From Paenibacillus solani (GTDB lineage: Bacteria; Bacillota; Bacilli; Paenibacillales; Paenibacillaceae): a stretch of 64,000 nucleotides of DNA. This document shows, piece by piece, positions 25,824 through 35,185 of the stretch. Positions within the stretch are counted from its first letter, which is position 1, and every line of letters begins with the position of its first letter. The stretch covers positions 68,262-132,261 of the forward strand of contig NZ_LIUT01000002.1 in assembly GCF_001277345.1 (NCBI RefSeq). The letters run 5' to 3'. Both the position numbers and the translations under genes were made by a program. The notes below the pieces were generated by a model. It was not told the origin of the DNA. It saw only the letters and a program-made list of their open reading frames with translations, and ran no database searches.

Positions 25824-26726
25824 TTATTTAAATGGATTAACTAAAAACGCAAGATGATCAGCTATCGTATTAATATAAATATATTCGGCTTCTTTCACCT
25901 GATAATTGCGCCAATTGGGATCAAAGTCTTTATCATTTTCACTCCAACTTTGATATGTCTTTGTGAAAGTTTTATCCGAGTAGCGCTCTGGAAAAGCATT
26001 ACTTCTATGTCTTGGCTCCACACCTTCCTGTAGATATGCCATTTGCCCAACTCCTTTATGGAATCTGGCTTTCAGATAAGGGTAATTGTTGGTAGTCCAT
26101 TTTTCTTCCCAAACATCATAGAGGATAAAACCATCGAAACTTAAAGGCAGATCATCAATAGTGAAAACATAAATGTTTTCTTTACCCTCAGCTAGAAATT
26201 GTGCAGATCCAAATAAATGCCTAAATTTTTGTAGCGGATACTCCTTTATAGTCTTAACTGTTCTGTAATCAGGAACTTCCTTCGATCCGATCCAAACCCA
26301 ATTCCCAACCTGATCCCAGTTAACCGGGACACCTAGATTCTCACTAACAAACCGCAGTGGAACATAAGTCCGACCTTTAATTGCTTTGGCTGGTGTATCC
26401 ATTGCCACTGTCCTACCGTTTACCAGTGCCTGCTTGCTGCCCAGTGTCAAAACAATTTGGTTGTTGTCTTTCGTATAGCTGACCTTTTTCCCATCGAATC
26501 CAATCTTGGCTCCAAGTGCCTCCCCGATCCCGCGCAGCGGCACCTGCACTCGACCGCTTTCTTGAAACGGCTCTCCTCCTTTAAACTTCACTTTACGGGC
26601 ATCTACAAGCACCTGAACTTTGCGATACTCCACTTTTGCAGCATCTGCCGTGGTTGGTCCCACAAATAACCCAAGTATCGAAGATGTGACCAAAGCGCCC
26701 ATGAGTAAACTTTTTACAAGTTTCAT
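25824..26726 (-). CDS. Secreted protein with copper-amine-oxidase N-terminal (stalk) domain
   Basis: About 300 residues. After a signal peptide ending near TTADA, the stalk domain occupies about 35-150: VLVDARKVKF, VPLRGIGEALGAKI, GSKQALVNGRTVAMDTPA, GRTYVPLRFVSENLGVPVNW. These domains are common in exported Paenibacillus proteins and probably bind the cell wall or other proteins; no oxidase domain is present. The C-terminal half is unrecognised. GGGAG lies 8 bases before the ATG at 26726; an ATG five codons earlier is less likely. First gene of a two-gene unit with the 1,082-residue secreted protein. Confidence 0.8.
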   Translation of the reverse strand: MKLVKSLLMGALVTSSILGLFVGPTTADAAKVEYRKVQVLVDARKVKFKGGEPFQESGRVQVPLRGIGEALGAKIGFDGKKVSYTKDNNQIVLTLGSKQALVNGRTVAMDTPAKAIKGRTYVPLRFVSENLGVPVNWDQVGNWVWIGSKEVPDYRTVKTIKEYPLQKFRHLFGSAQFLAEGKENIYVFTIDDLPLSFDGFILYDVWEEKWTTNNYPYLKARFHKGVGQMAYLQEGVEPRHRSNAFPERYSDKTFTKTYQSWSENDKDFDPNWRNYQVKEAEYIYINTIADHLAFLVNPFK

Positions 26727-27305
26727 AGAATCAACTCCCATTTCCTAATTTCCTTGAATAAGGGAAGCGGTTCCAACAATGCAACTTCAACTTCAACTTC
26801 AAATTCCATTCCCGTTCATTCTGGATTCCGCTACCGTCATTCTACATAAAACCCATTACACTACACACATATCTCTATGTACTAAGCCTCTAATCTCCTT
26901 TCTACGCCCTTGCTTAGGGACGTCAACCCGCCTCTCTCAATCTCACCGGAATTTACATTTGTACATATATTGAGAGAAATTATAGTTATTTTATCATAAA
27001 AACATATATTTTGGTATAATATGCCTATTGTTGTGATAGTCTAATAGTCTCCCTTAACTATTATTCGCCTTTTAGAACAGCGAACAACCCTGAAAGTTCA
27101 TTTCAGGAGAATGGAATGAACTTTCAGGGTTCCTATATATATTTTTAAGGCTATTTTCTAAAATATTGTTGCTAAGTAAAAATAGCTATCATAACTCATA
27201 TTAATAACATTCAAATATTGAGAACATATGTTCTTTACAGGTTCGATTCCTTTAAAGTATAATAATTCCAGAATCTAAATTTTAAATATGGTGGGAGAGA
27301 GTCAA
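26727..27305. other. Intergenic region without a gene
   Basis: About 580 bases, AT-rich, without a supported ORF. It holds three tandem AACTTC units at about 26784-26801, a TATAAT at 27015-27020 on the + strand (with a weak TTATCA 18 bases before), and the strong hairpin at 27086-27131. Confidence 0.6.
27086..27131 (+). terminator. Strong 17-bp hairpin, terminator or end of a small RNA
   Basis: The arms 27086-27102 and 27115-27131 are exact reverse complements over 17 bases (AACCCTGAAAGTTCATT), with a 12-base loop. On the + strand an imperfect T-rich tail (CCTATATATATTTTT) follows. No + strand gene ends here; a TATAAT box lies about 70 bases upstream. Confidence 0.6.
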
Positions 27306-27761
27306 ATGAGCTTGAAAGCAATTATTAGTTATCAGGACACAACCAAAGAGATAGCAATGTTAAAAGAAAATGAAGAGTATAAAATGCTTGACCCTATTAA
27401 AGAAGGGAAATGGTCAATTAGGGAAATAATTGGACATCTACACTATTGGGATAAATTTATTTTAGAACAACATATCCCTTTCATGGCGCAAGGAGCAAAT
27501 CTAATTGCATTCCCTGATCATGATTTCCACAATAATGAAGGAATTCAGTATATCAGTAGCTTCAAAAATGTGGTTGCTTTAATTCATGAGGTTGTATATA
27601 CACGAAACCAATTATTTGAGGCTATCGATAGCATTAATAGCGATCTACAATTCACTATTGGTTCGGATGAACGACCATTTACTATTGAAAGTTACATTAG
27701 TATATTTTCAGAGCATGATATTCATCATTTAGAGCAAATCAGGAATAAACTGTCACGCTAA
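27306..27761 (+). CDS. DinB-like four-helix-bundle protein
   Basis: About 151 residues. The pattern WSIREIIGHLHYWD, then HDF and finally EHDIHHLEQIRN provides the three histidines expected for the metal site of the DinB/YfiT superfamily. Proteins of this fold act as thiol-dependent transferases or have unknown roles in stress. GGTGGGAG precedes the ATG at 27306; the ATG at 27288 has no ribosome site. Stand-alone gene in an AT-rich stretch near an insertion-sequence remnant. Confidence 0.75.
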   Translation: MSLKAIISYQDTTKEIAMLKENEEYKMLDPIKEGKWSIREIIGHLHYWDKFILEQHIPFMAQGANLIAFPDHDFHNNEGIQYISSFKNVVALIHEVVYTRNQLFEAIDSINSDLQFTIGSDERPFTIESYISIFSEHDIHHLEQIRNKLSR

Positions 27762-27886
27762 TTGTTAGACCCTTAAATATGAACATAGACATGTCCACTG
27801 TCGAGTTTGATTGAAATTAGTTGGCTTGTTAAAAAGAGTTCACTCTTGTAAAAGAAGGCTTCTGGGAAGCAGCTAATAATATTGTG

Positions 27887-28690
27887 TTAGAAAGTGACTT
27901 GTCGTGTAGCCACACCATCAAAACGCCTCAACCAATATTTCAGTTCACCGTGATATCGATTAACGTGTTGAATATGATAAATCCCCTTTTTTACATATCC
28001 ATCTGTTCGAACATTTATTACTTCATGATTAATGTTATTTTGCTGGGCTAATGACTTGTAATTAGTGGCAGAATCCGTACATAACACGGCTTCTTCATGA
28101 AGAAGATCCCCCATTACATCATTAATTTGAGATGCTGTAACTCGTCCATGCCCAGCAATTTGTGAAAAAATAGCACCATTACGGTCAAGAGCGACCACGA
28201 TGGATACTTGTTCATCACTTATCCCACGTTTTTTAGCTTTACCGCCTCTTTTACGAGGCTTACGATGTGCAATGCCTCCTTTTTTGCCCTTTTCACTTTC
28301 CAAGACATAAGTTTCATCACTTTCAACAATGCCACATAAAGTGGCATGACCTACTGACCGCAAGGCATTGAGTATCTTGTGCCTCCAATAAAATGCAGTA
28401 GCAACGTGAATATCGAGTTCAACAGCTATTTTGGGCAGTGACTTCCCTTTGTTTTCAACCATCAGTAAAAAATATTTCATCCATTTTTCAGGACTGTGTG
28501 TGCCAGAAAGTGGCGTTCCGCTTATGTCGTTAAAACTTTTTCTACAATCCTTGCATAAGTATCGTTGACGCTCGCGATAAGTACCGTTTCTCTTCACACG
28601 AAGACTCCCACAATGAATACAAGCTAAACCATTCCGACGAACTCCATTAATAAAATTCAAAAAAAGATCGAACGGGAAATACAAAATCAT
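27887..28690 (-). mobile_element. IS1595-type transposase remnant, truncated at both ends
   Basis: A zinc ribbon (CIHC...CKDC at about 24-50), the helix-turn-helix segment SLPKIAVELDIHVATAFYWRHK and part of the ISXO2-like DDE domain (GIVESDETYV, CTDSATNYKSLA, HHVNRYHGELKYWLRRF-type end) are present. The protein stops after GVATR with a foreign QVTF tail, where family members continue for some 20-30 residues, and its first 14 residues are antisense to the neighbouring host gene. No terminal inverted repeats were found. It is therefore almost certainly inactive. Confidence 0.8.
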
Positions 28691-29212
28691 TCTACCTTAG
28701 CACTAAGTAGCAACCCTTACGATTACGTGAATAACATCAAAGGAATTGAGAGCATTGTTGATTTAGGATACAGGGCATTACCTTATATTGAACAGAATAT
28801 TGACGAGAGCGAGGGTAGTGGTCTTATGGATTACATTTTAGCTATTGCTGCTGAAAAAATAGCTAAAGTAGACCTCAAGAAAAACTCAAAGACATTTTGG
28901 GACACTGGTAATGCATTTTCACAGCAGTGGAAAAAACAGCTTCATCAAACTCCACAAGAAGTTAATAATATCGCAAATTCAAACCTCTCAGCTGATGAGA
29001 AAATCAAGTCATTAGAATCTCTCGGTATACCTGCAATTCCATTCATAATAGAGAGGGTTAAAGAAGGCAATAACGAGTTTTTCCCTGCAATACCACTAAT
29101 TTTAGGGGAAGAAAGTACACTTCAATCATCTCAATCCGGGAATGAAGCAGCATGGATGAAGAACAACGAAACGAAATTTGAAGACTTAAAGGCATACGTT
29201 CTATCGAAATAA
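28652..29212 (+). pseudogene. HEAT-like repeat protein, 5' end lost to the IS remnant
   Basis: A + strand frame is open from the edge of the transposase remnant (KIQKKIEREIQNHSTLALSS) to a stop at 29212, so the intact protein started further upstream. The first ATG-type codon used by a short ORF (GTG/ATG near 28727) lacks a convincing ribosome site. Two similar segments, VDLGYRALPYIEQNI and ESLGIPAIPFIIERV, suggest HEAT-like helical repeats. A strong terminator follows. Function unknown. Confidence 0.6.
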
Positions 29213-29223
29213 AACAAATTACT

Positions 29224-29270
29224 AAATACAGCCATGAATACTGGGGTCCCCCAATTCATGGCTGTATTTA
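29224..29270. terminator. Bidirectional terminator
   Basis: AAATACAGCCATGAAT pairs with ATTCATGGCTGTATTT around CTGGGG/CCCC, with A and T tails both ways. It separates the broken + strand gene from the - strand helicase gene. Confidence 0.85.
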
Positions 29271-29310
29271 TTATAAAACAAACTCATGTCGAACCATTAC
29301 GACTATCACA

Positions 29311-31512
29311 CTAGCCTTTCAGATCATTGACTGCCCCCAGCGCTTCAGCCAATCCACCTAGGTCCAATCCGTCGGCAGCAAAAGCGGTGCGAACGAGCTT
29401 CGGTGGGACGAACTCGTCATATTTGCCGAGATACGGCGCCTCGTCCAGGTCAAGGAGGTCGCCAGCGTCCTCGCATTCGGCCAGTTCCTTTTTAATTTCC
29501 TCCATCAGCGTCTTATTATCAACCTTGCCCGCGACAACCATATAATACGGCTCCATCGGCACGATGGAGCGCAGGGCCAGTCGCTCGGACAGATTATGCT
29601 TCAGCAATCGCTCCAGGGTGCGGAACTGCTTGCTGCCCGCCCAAGGCAGGATGAACAAGGAGTCGCCGCCTGCTGGAAGAACTACCTGCTTCAGCAGTCC
29701 GCTTTCCCGAGCTAGTCGGCGGGCCCGCTCCAGGCGATTGACTGCCCCCGGCGCCAGGTACGGATAGATGGCGCTGTCGGCCAGCACCTCCCGCATCTTC
29801 TGTACCACCCGGGTATGCACATCGCCGCCTGCACCAAGCCACAACGTATCGACCTTGCCCTTGGCCGACTTCACGTACAGGGCTTTATGCTTCGTATCGA
29901 CTTCCTCCACCTTCCACAACTTGCCCGCCAATGAGAAGCAGTAGCCCGGTGGCGGCACGGTCGTAATCGATCCGATTTCTTCGGAACCGTTATATACAAC
30001 ATGCTCTTCATCATCCTTGAACACCGCATAGAAGCGGTAGTTGTTCACGATCTTCTCCCCACCAAGCCCGATGATTAGGCTGCCTTCTTCCGTACGCTGG
30101 ATATGATCAGTCTGAAGCAAATACTGCAAGAACTCCTTGTATTCCTCCGGCTCAATGCCGCGGAAAGCTGGCAGTGTCAGCACCGCTCTCGCCAAATCCG
30201 GGGGTTCTGCCTCGCCCATGCTCTTGAGCGTGCTCATCGTCTGATGATAAAGCACGCCCACAGGCTTCTTCCGCAGAGCCAGCGGCTCAACCCACTTCTC
30301 GCGAATATAAAGCTCAATGACCGCGATGGCCCGAAGCAGCATCCATGGCATGCGGGCAGGCAGCATAGCCTCCTCATCCTCGTCCTCCGGACAGAGGAAC
30401 ATCATCTCGGAGGCCTGATCTCCACGGCGGCCGGAGCGGCCGAGCCGCTGAACGAAGCTGGAGCAGCTGTACGGCGCGCCCAGCTGGATCACCCGCTCCA
30501 GCTCGCCGAGATCGATACCGAGCTCCAGCGTCAGGGTGGCCGCCGCAACTGCCGGCCCCGGACCTTCGCGGAGCGCGGCCTCGGCTTCCTCGCGCAGCAT
30601 GGCGGAGATGCTTCCATGATGCACATGGAAGACATCCCGCTGCTCGCGCTTGGCGGCAATCCGGCGCAGCTCGAGCGTGGTCAGCTCGGCATCCGAGCGG
30701 CTGTTCGTGAAGACCAGCGCTTTTTTCAGATGCGTGTTGTCGTATACGAAGTCGTAATAGGCTTTGCGCGCAAGCTCCAGCTGCTCCGCCTGCTTCTCAT
30801 CCCGCGCATCCGGGAAGGAGAAATGCTCGACCGACAGCCGCAGCTTCCGTCCTCCTTGCGGGGCGATGACTTCTACCGCGTTCTTCGTGCCCGCGCCCAG
30901 CCAGCCAGCTGCGGTCTCATAGTCGCTAAGCGTTGCCGACAACCCGATGCGGCGAGGCGAGCAGGAAGCCATCCGCTCGATCCGGGTCAGCTGGCTCAGC
31001 ACCTGAATGCCGCGGTCGGCCCCCATAAAGGCATGAACCTCGTCAATGATGACATACCGCAGATCCTGAAACAGCGCCGGGATGGCGTTCGGCCGGTTCA
31101 TCAGCAGCCCCTCAAGCGACTCGGGCGTAATCTGCAGCACGCCGCACGGCTTCTGCATCAGCTTGGTTTTCTCAGCCTGGGACACATCACCATGCCAATG
31201 CCATACCGGGACCCGGCCTTCCTTCAACAGATCGGTGATACGTTCAAATTGGTCGTTAATCAGCGCCTTAAGCGGCCCGATATACAGAATCCCGACTGAG
31301 CTGGAAGGCAGGTTGTACAGCTCCGTCAGCGCCGGGAAGAACGCGGCTTCGGTCTTGCCCGATGCCGTGCCCGAAGCAATCAGCAGATGATTCGGCGTAT
31401 CAAACAGGACGCGGCAGGCTTCCACCTGCGCCTCGCGAAGCGTGTCCCATCTTTTTTTATAGATAAACTCCTGAATGAACGGGGCCAGTCTGGAAAAAGG
31501 ATTCGCACTCAT
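29311..31512 (-). CDS. Lhr-like superfamily 2 DEAD/DEAH-box helicase
   Basis: 733 residues. Motif I GTASGKT (48-54), motif II DEVH (157-160), motif III SAT (192-194), motif VI QRLGRSGRRG (355-364), with the two RecA lobes in order. The C-terminal 330 residues resemble the accessory part of Lhr-type helicases. It should unwind or translocate on nucleic acid with ATP. The start codon overlaps the stop of the ATPase gene (ATGA at 31509-31512), so production is coupled. Helicases of this type accompany BrxD-like ATPases in BREX-type and Ter-related systems. Confidence 0.9.
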   Translation of the reverse strand: MSANPFSRLAPFIQEFIYKKRWDTLREAQVEACRVLFDTPNHLLIASGTASGKTEAAFFPALTELYNLPSSSVGILYIGPLKALINDQFERITDLLKEGRVPVWHWHGDVSQAEKTKLMQKPCGVLQITPESLEGLLMNRPNAIPALFQDLRYVIIDEVHAFMGADRGIQVLSQLTRIERMASCSPRRIGLSATLSDYETAAGWLGAGTKNAVEVIAPQGGRKLRLSVEHFSFPDARDEKQAEQLELARKAYYDFVYDNTHLKKALVFTNSRSDAELTTLELRRIAAKREQRDVFHVHHGSISAMLREEAEAALREGPGPAVAAATLTLELGIDLGELERVIQLGAPYSCSSFVQRLGRSGRRGDQASEMMFLCPEDEDEEAMLPARMPWMLLRAIAVIELYIREKWVEPLALRKKPVGVLYHQTMSTLKSMGEAEPPDLARAVLTLPAFRGIEPEEYKEFLQYLLQTDHIQRTEEGSLIIGLGGEKIVNNYRFYAVFKDDEEHVVYNGSEEIGSITTVPPPGYCFSLAGKLWKVEEVDTKHKALYVKSAKGKVDTLWLGAGGDVHTRVVQKMREVLADSAIYPYLAPGAVNRLERARRLARESGLLKQVVLPAGGDSLFILPWAGSKQFRTLERLLKHNLSERLALRSIVPMEPYYMVVAGKVDNKTLMEEIKKELAECEDAGDLLDLDEAPYLGKYDEFVPPKLVRTAFAADGLDLGGLAEALGAVNDLKG

Positions 31513-32846
31513 AATTCAAACTCCGCCAGCAGATCGTCCAAATCGTCCGAAGCCGTTTCGTTCGTCCCTTTGCCCTGCGGCTGTGCCGTAGCGCGTTCAC
31601 CCAGCAAATCATCAAACGTGGCCTCCGGATGCTGATGCAGCGTATGCAGCAGATCCATGAAATCCCGCACCACCTCGCGGGTGGTTAGCAGCTCCTCAGC
31701 CCCCAGCCGATTCACGGCCGTCTGCATGAATGCGATGAGCTGATCATCCGTTAACTGCGCTTCATATTTGAAGTGCAGAGCGTGAATATCCCGCAGCTTT
31801 TGCAGGAGGATCAAAATCTCCTCATACGACAGCATGTCCAGCTTCAGAATGGGCGAGGTGTAGGTTTTCAGCGAACCACTGCCGTAACGCCCGTCAATCA
31901 GGCGGGAGCGCAGCGCGTCATAACTGAACAGCCCCCGGCGCTCATCCTCGACAAACTGCGGCGTTCCGCCCATATAAATGCCCAAATGCTCCGCTTTGCC
32001 CTGCATCGTGTCGTTGAACATGGTCAGCAGCTTCTCGTAGTTGCTCTGACGAGACACGCTGTTGGTGATTTTGTAGAGGTTAACCCCTTCGTCTATGAAC
32101 AATAGCAATCCCTTATAACCGATGGCAGCCGTGAATTCCGACCACAGCTTCATATACTCGTACCAGTTGTCATCATCGATAATGACCCCGACGCCAAGGT
32201 CCTTGCGGGCCTCCGTCTTCGTCGGGACTTCCCCGCGGAGCCAGCGCAGCGCCGCTCCCTTGCGGTCATCGTCGCCAAGCTTATAACCGTTCCAATAAGC
32301 AGCCAGCACCTTCGCAAAATCAAACCCGTGCACCAGATTTTGCATGTCGTTCGTCACCGCATAGATCTGCAGCTCCACCCGATCGTTCAGGGCAGGGTCA
32401 TCCGGGCGCATGCCCGTCTCCTGCATGATGTCCTGCTGGATCGCGGCGATCCATTTCTGCAAAATGGCCTCCAGCGCGCCCCCGTCCGGACGCGTCCTTG
32501 TGGACAGATGGGTCATCAGCTCACGGTAAGTGGCAAGCCCTTGCCCTTTCGTACCTACCAGTCGCCGCTCCGGCGACAGATCCGCATCCGCCACCACGAA
32601 ATCGCGGTCCATCGCGTAGTTGCGGATGATCTGCAGCAGGAAGCTTTTTCCGCTTCCGTAGCGGCCCGTAATCAGGCGGAAGGCAGCGCCGCCCTCGGCG
32701 ATATTATCCATATCGCGCAGGATGGACTCCACCTCCGGCTTCCGGCCGACAGCGATGAACTCCAGCCCCACTCGCGGCACAACCCCTGCCGTTAAAGAGT
32801 TTACGAGGGCCGTTGTGAGCCGTTTCGGTATTTTTAGTTCGGTCAT
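31509..32846 (-). CDS. BrxD-like P-loop ATPase (DUF2791-type)
   Basis: About 445 residues. Walker A GRYGSGKS (61-68) and Walker B LLLFIDE (Asp252-Glu253) are clear; VPRVGLEFIAVGR near the start and SGRYGSGSLKTYTSPILKLDML-type segments are family hallmarks of the ATPases called BrxD or DUF2791. GAAAGAGG precedes the ATG at 32846; an earlier ATG at 32867 is less likely. Known relatives sit beside an SF2 helicase, either in BREX phage-defence loci or with TerB-N/TerB-C proteins. Here the helicase follows with a 4-base overlap and the Ter protein precedes it by 63 bases. No PglZ, BrxC or methylase gene is present. Confidence 0.88.
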   Translation of the reverse strand: MTELKIPKRLTTALVNSLTAGVVPRVGLEFIAVGRKPEVESILRDMDNIAEGGAAFRLITGRYGSGKSFLLQIIRNYAMDRDFVVADADLSPERRLVGTKGQGLATYRELMTHLSTRTRPDGGALEAILQKWIAAIQQDIMQETGMRPDDPALNDRVELQIYAVTNDMQNLVHGFDFAKVLAAYWNGYKLGDDDRKGAALRWLRGEVPTKTEARKDLGVGVIIDDDNWYEYMKLWSEFTAAIGYKGLLLFIDEGVNLYKITNSVSRQSNYEKLLTMFNDTMQGKAEHLGIYMGGTPQFVEDERRGLFSYDALRSRLIDGRYGSGSLKTYTSPILKLDMLSYEEILILLQKLRDIHALHFKYEAQLTDDQLIAFMQTAVNRLGAEELLTTREVVRDFMDLLHTLHQHPEATFDDLLGERATAQPQGKGTNETASDDLDDLLAEFEL

Positions 32847-32909
32847 GATCTCACCTCTTTCAAGCATCTATCAAACGTGAATAAGTCTGGTCTATTACAA
32901 TTCTTCCGC

Positions 32910-35045
32910 TTACACGCTCTTCAGCGTATCCAGCATCTCTATATAATCATCTGCAATAGACTCCCCATCGATCAAAAGATCACCAATAGTATCCATTGCA
33001 GCCTCATTGATCTCATCGAGCAGCAGCGCTGGCATGGAGCCGGCCCGCTCTGCAATCCGCTGCAGCTCAGAACGGTTCGCGCCCGCTTTCAGGGCGTGGA
33101 GAACTTCCAGATGGAGAGGACTGAGACGCTCTGCAAGCATCTGCCATTCTTCATCCTCTACTTCCCATTGCCATGCCTGCTCTCTCAAAATGACTTCCTC
33201 TATAGACGAGGACTTGGAAATCCCCTCGTTCAAGTCATGCGACTCTGCATCATGGGCAACAACGTGGTTAACATCGGCTTGAGCTGCAGATGCTTTCTCT
33301 TCTGGAGAGCCCGTTGATTGCACTAGGTCCACACCGCTGCCGCCTAACGCTTTCGACCTTCTCCCGCTCTCGGCCCCTGTTCCTTCCCAGTTACGGGAGT
33401 TCCCAACGGCTTCTACTCTCATATCTTCCGAGTTCCCGGAGTTGATAGGGACTTCAGCTCTCGCTCCCTCCGAGTTCCCTAAGTTCACGAAGGCTTCTTC
33501 TCCCGTTTCTTCCAAGTTATCGGAGTTCATTGTAACCTCAGCTCCGCCCCCAAGCGCCTCCGGCCCCTGCAAGGCATCAGTCTCATACGGAACCGCGTCA
33601 AAATCCATCACTGCCTGGAATACATCCGGTTTCTTCGCCGCAGACTTTCTAGATGATCGGCCCTTCTTCGTGGACCCGACCATGTTCGTGTCTGCTTCCG
33701 CATCTTCGGAGCGGCCTGAGTAAGCTTCTGCTGAAGGGGCTGGCTCCCGTTCCAGCTGGCTGCTGATCACTGCAGCCTGCTGCATGGCTTCCTCCGTAAG
33801 CAGCATGTCGCGGACCTGGTCCGACTCCTGCTGTAATCGGCGCAGCTTCCCTGTATCGATCTGAACCTCAGGTATCGCCTGTACGCGCTGGGCCTCTATC
33901 TGCTCCTGAATCTCTTTTTTCAAATAACGGGTGATAATCTCTACTATTTCGGGATCCACCACATCAGGGCCGCGCAGCCGTCCCTTAAAACCTCTCAGCT
34001 CCCGCAGCTTATTCTCGGTCAAGCGAACCAGCGCCGTTATATAGGAACGCAAAGGTGCATACTCGCTTAAGGACACCACCGTCAGCACGACGCTTCGCCC
34101 GTATAACCCATGATCGTACACCGCGCTGCGGAATAAATGCCGTTTCACCTGCCGGGGCCGGGGCTGAAAATGGTCGATGAAGCGCTGCCCCTTGATTTTG
34201 GCCCAATAGCTGTCCACGAGTGCAATGACTTTGGGGACATATTGTTCCAGATCTTTGCGGCCTTCCTCCTGATAAAAACGGCTCTTCTCCACGTCATAAT
34301 CCAGCAGGTCCAGCAGCAGGTCCCATGTCAGCTCTATCGGCTGGAGGGAGAACCGACGCTTCCATTCACTCTCCTTCAGCTCACTGGATAAAACGCGCGG
34401 AAAGCGCTCGTACGTTTCCCGAATCGGCATATCCAGACTATGCACAATCATAAAATCATATAGCCACTCACGCAGGTACGTATCCAGCTTGTTATACCGC
34501 TTGCGGTAGGCCGTCCATGCCTGTTCCATCAACTCATAACCCTGCACGGGATCGCTCCAGCCAACACCATGGATCAGCTCGTAAAAATAAACAAACAAAT
34601 AGGACAAGTCCGTATCCGGGTATCGTCCGGATCTTACTTCCTCACGCCAGTAAAAATACCATTTGAACTGGTCGCTGGCCATTTGGTCGTAGGTCGGCCA
34701 ATAGCTTTTGAAAGGTACAAAAGGGGACTCCCCCTCCACATGCCAGGCGAGCTCCCTTGCCTTCTGCACGAATTGCTGCTCCTTGGTCACGTAGCGGAAG
34801 TCTTCATCCCAATTGATACTCAGCGGCTGCTGGGGTTCCACAATCAGGGACTTCTTCGTTGTTGCTGAAGTATCGACTTGTTCGTGCACTGGCTTCTGCA
34901 GATCCGTCCGCTTGTCCGGCAGCAGCACGTCCTGCTCATCCCCGGCCAGCTCGAATTCGGCAAAACGAATCCCTTGGTCATTCACGTGCGTAGTATGTTT
35001 TATCAAATCAATGTGATTGTCGTTGTTAGGCTTATCATTTGTCAT
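32910..35045 (-). CDS. TerB-N / TerB-C domain protein
   Basis: 711 residues. The TerB-N region covers about 75-330 (PFVPFKSYWPTYDQM, WYFYWREEVRSGRYPDTDLSYL, FVYFYELIHGVG), a long coiled, charged middle (about 330-430) follows, then a low-complexity linker (430-620) that includes four 14-residue repeats, and a TerB-C-like end (about 640-711). Anantharaman, Iyer and Aravind described such proteins in predicted Ter-linked DNA-processing systems with a P-loop ATPase and an SF2 helicase, the same three genes as here. The role may be DNA repair, stress response or phage defence; this is inference. First gene of the operon. Confidence 0.82.
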   Translation of the reverse strand: MTNDKPNNDNHIDLIKHTTHVNDQGIRFAEFELAGDEQDVLLPDKRTDLQKPVHEQVDTSATTKKSLIVEPQQPLSINWDEDFRYVTKEQQFVQKARELAWHVEGESPFVPFKSYWPTYDQMASDQFKWYFYWREEVRSGRYPDTDLSYLFVYFYELIHGVGWSDPVQGYELMEQAWTAYRKRYNKLDTYLREWLYDFMIVHSLDMPIRETYERFPRVLSSELKESEWKRRFSLQPIELTWDLLLDLLDYDVEKSRFYQEEGRKDLEQYVPKVIALVDSYWAKIKGQRFIDHFQPRPRQVKRHLFRSAVYDHGLYGRSVVLTVVSLSEYAPLRSYITALVRLTENKLRELRGFKGRLRGPDVVDPEIVEIITRYLKKEIQEQIEAQRVQAIPEVQIDTGKLRRLQQESDQVRDMLLTEEAMQQAAVISSQLEREPAPSAEAYSGRSEDAEADTNMVGSTKKGRSSRKSAAKKPDVFQAVMDFDAVPYETDALQGPEALGGGAEVTMNSDNLEETGEEAFVNLGNSEGARAEVPINSGNSEDMRVEAVGNSRNWEGTGAESGRRSKALGGSGVDLVQSTGSPEEKASAAQADVNHVVAHDAESHDLNEGISKSSSIEEVILREQAWQWEVEDEEWQMLAERLSPLHLEVLHALKAGANRSELQRIAERAGSMPALLLDEINEAAMDTIGDLLIDGESIADDYIEMLDTLKSV
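33363..33530 (-). repeat. Four tandem 42-bp repeats in the TerB-N/C gene linker
   Basis: The units start at 33530, 33488, 33446 and 33404 and each encodes 14 residues of the pattern x-N-x-x-N-x-E-x-x-x-x-E-x-x (for example INSGNSEDMRVEAV). On the + strand the shared AGTT occurs at exactly 42-base steps (33389, 33431, 33473, 33515). The number of copies may vary between strains. Confidence 0.85.
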
Positions 35046-35185
35046 TGAACATGAACCTCCGTCACAACTTCAATTATATCATTTAAACCTGCGGGGACTT
35101 CTTTCGTTTTCACATGTTTCCTATCTGTATTATAATGGACGGAATGATAGTGTAGCGAACGACTTTACGCTGAAAGGACCTTCGA

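Noticed and set aside
27887-28690. An intact, active IS1595 element
   Set aside because: The transposase lacks its C-terminal end, its N-terminus is antisense to a host gene and no terminal inverted repeats were found.
30103-31299. A long + strand frame (398 codons) opposite the helicase gene
   Set aside because: It is the antisense shadow of a GC-rich, clearly coding helicase gene with all motifs; composition is histidine- and arginine-rich and no family is recognisable.
29311-35045. A complete BREX phage-defence system
   Set aside because: Only a BrxD-like ATPase and a helicase are present. No PglX methylase, PglZ, BrxC or BrxB gene lies in the window, and the third gene is a Ter-type protein.
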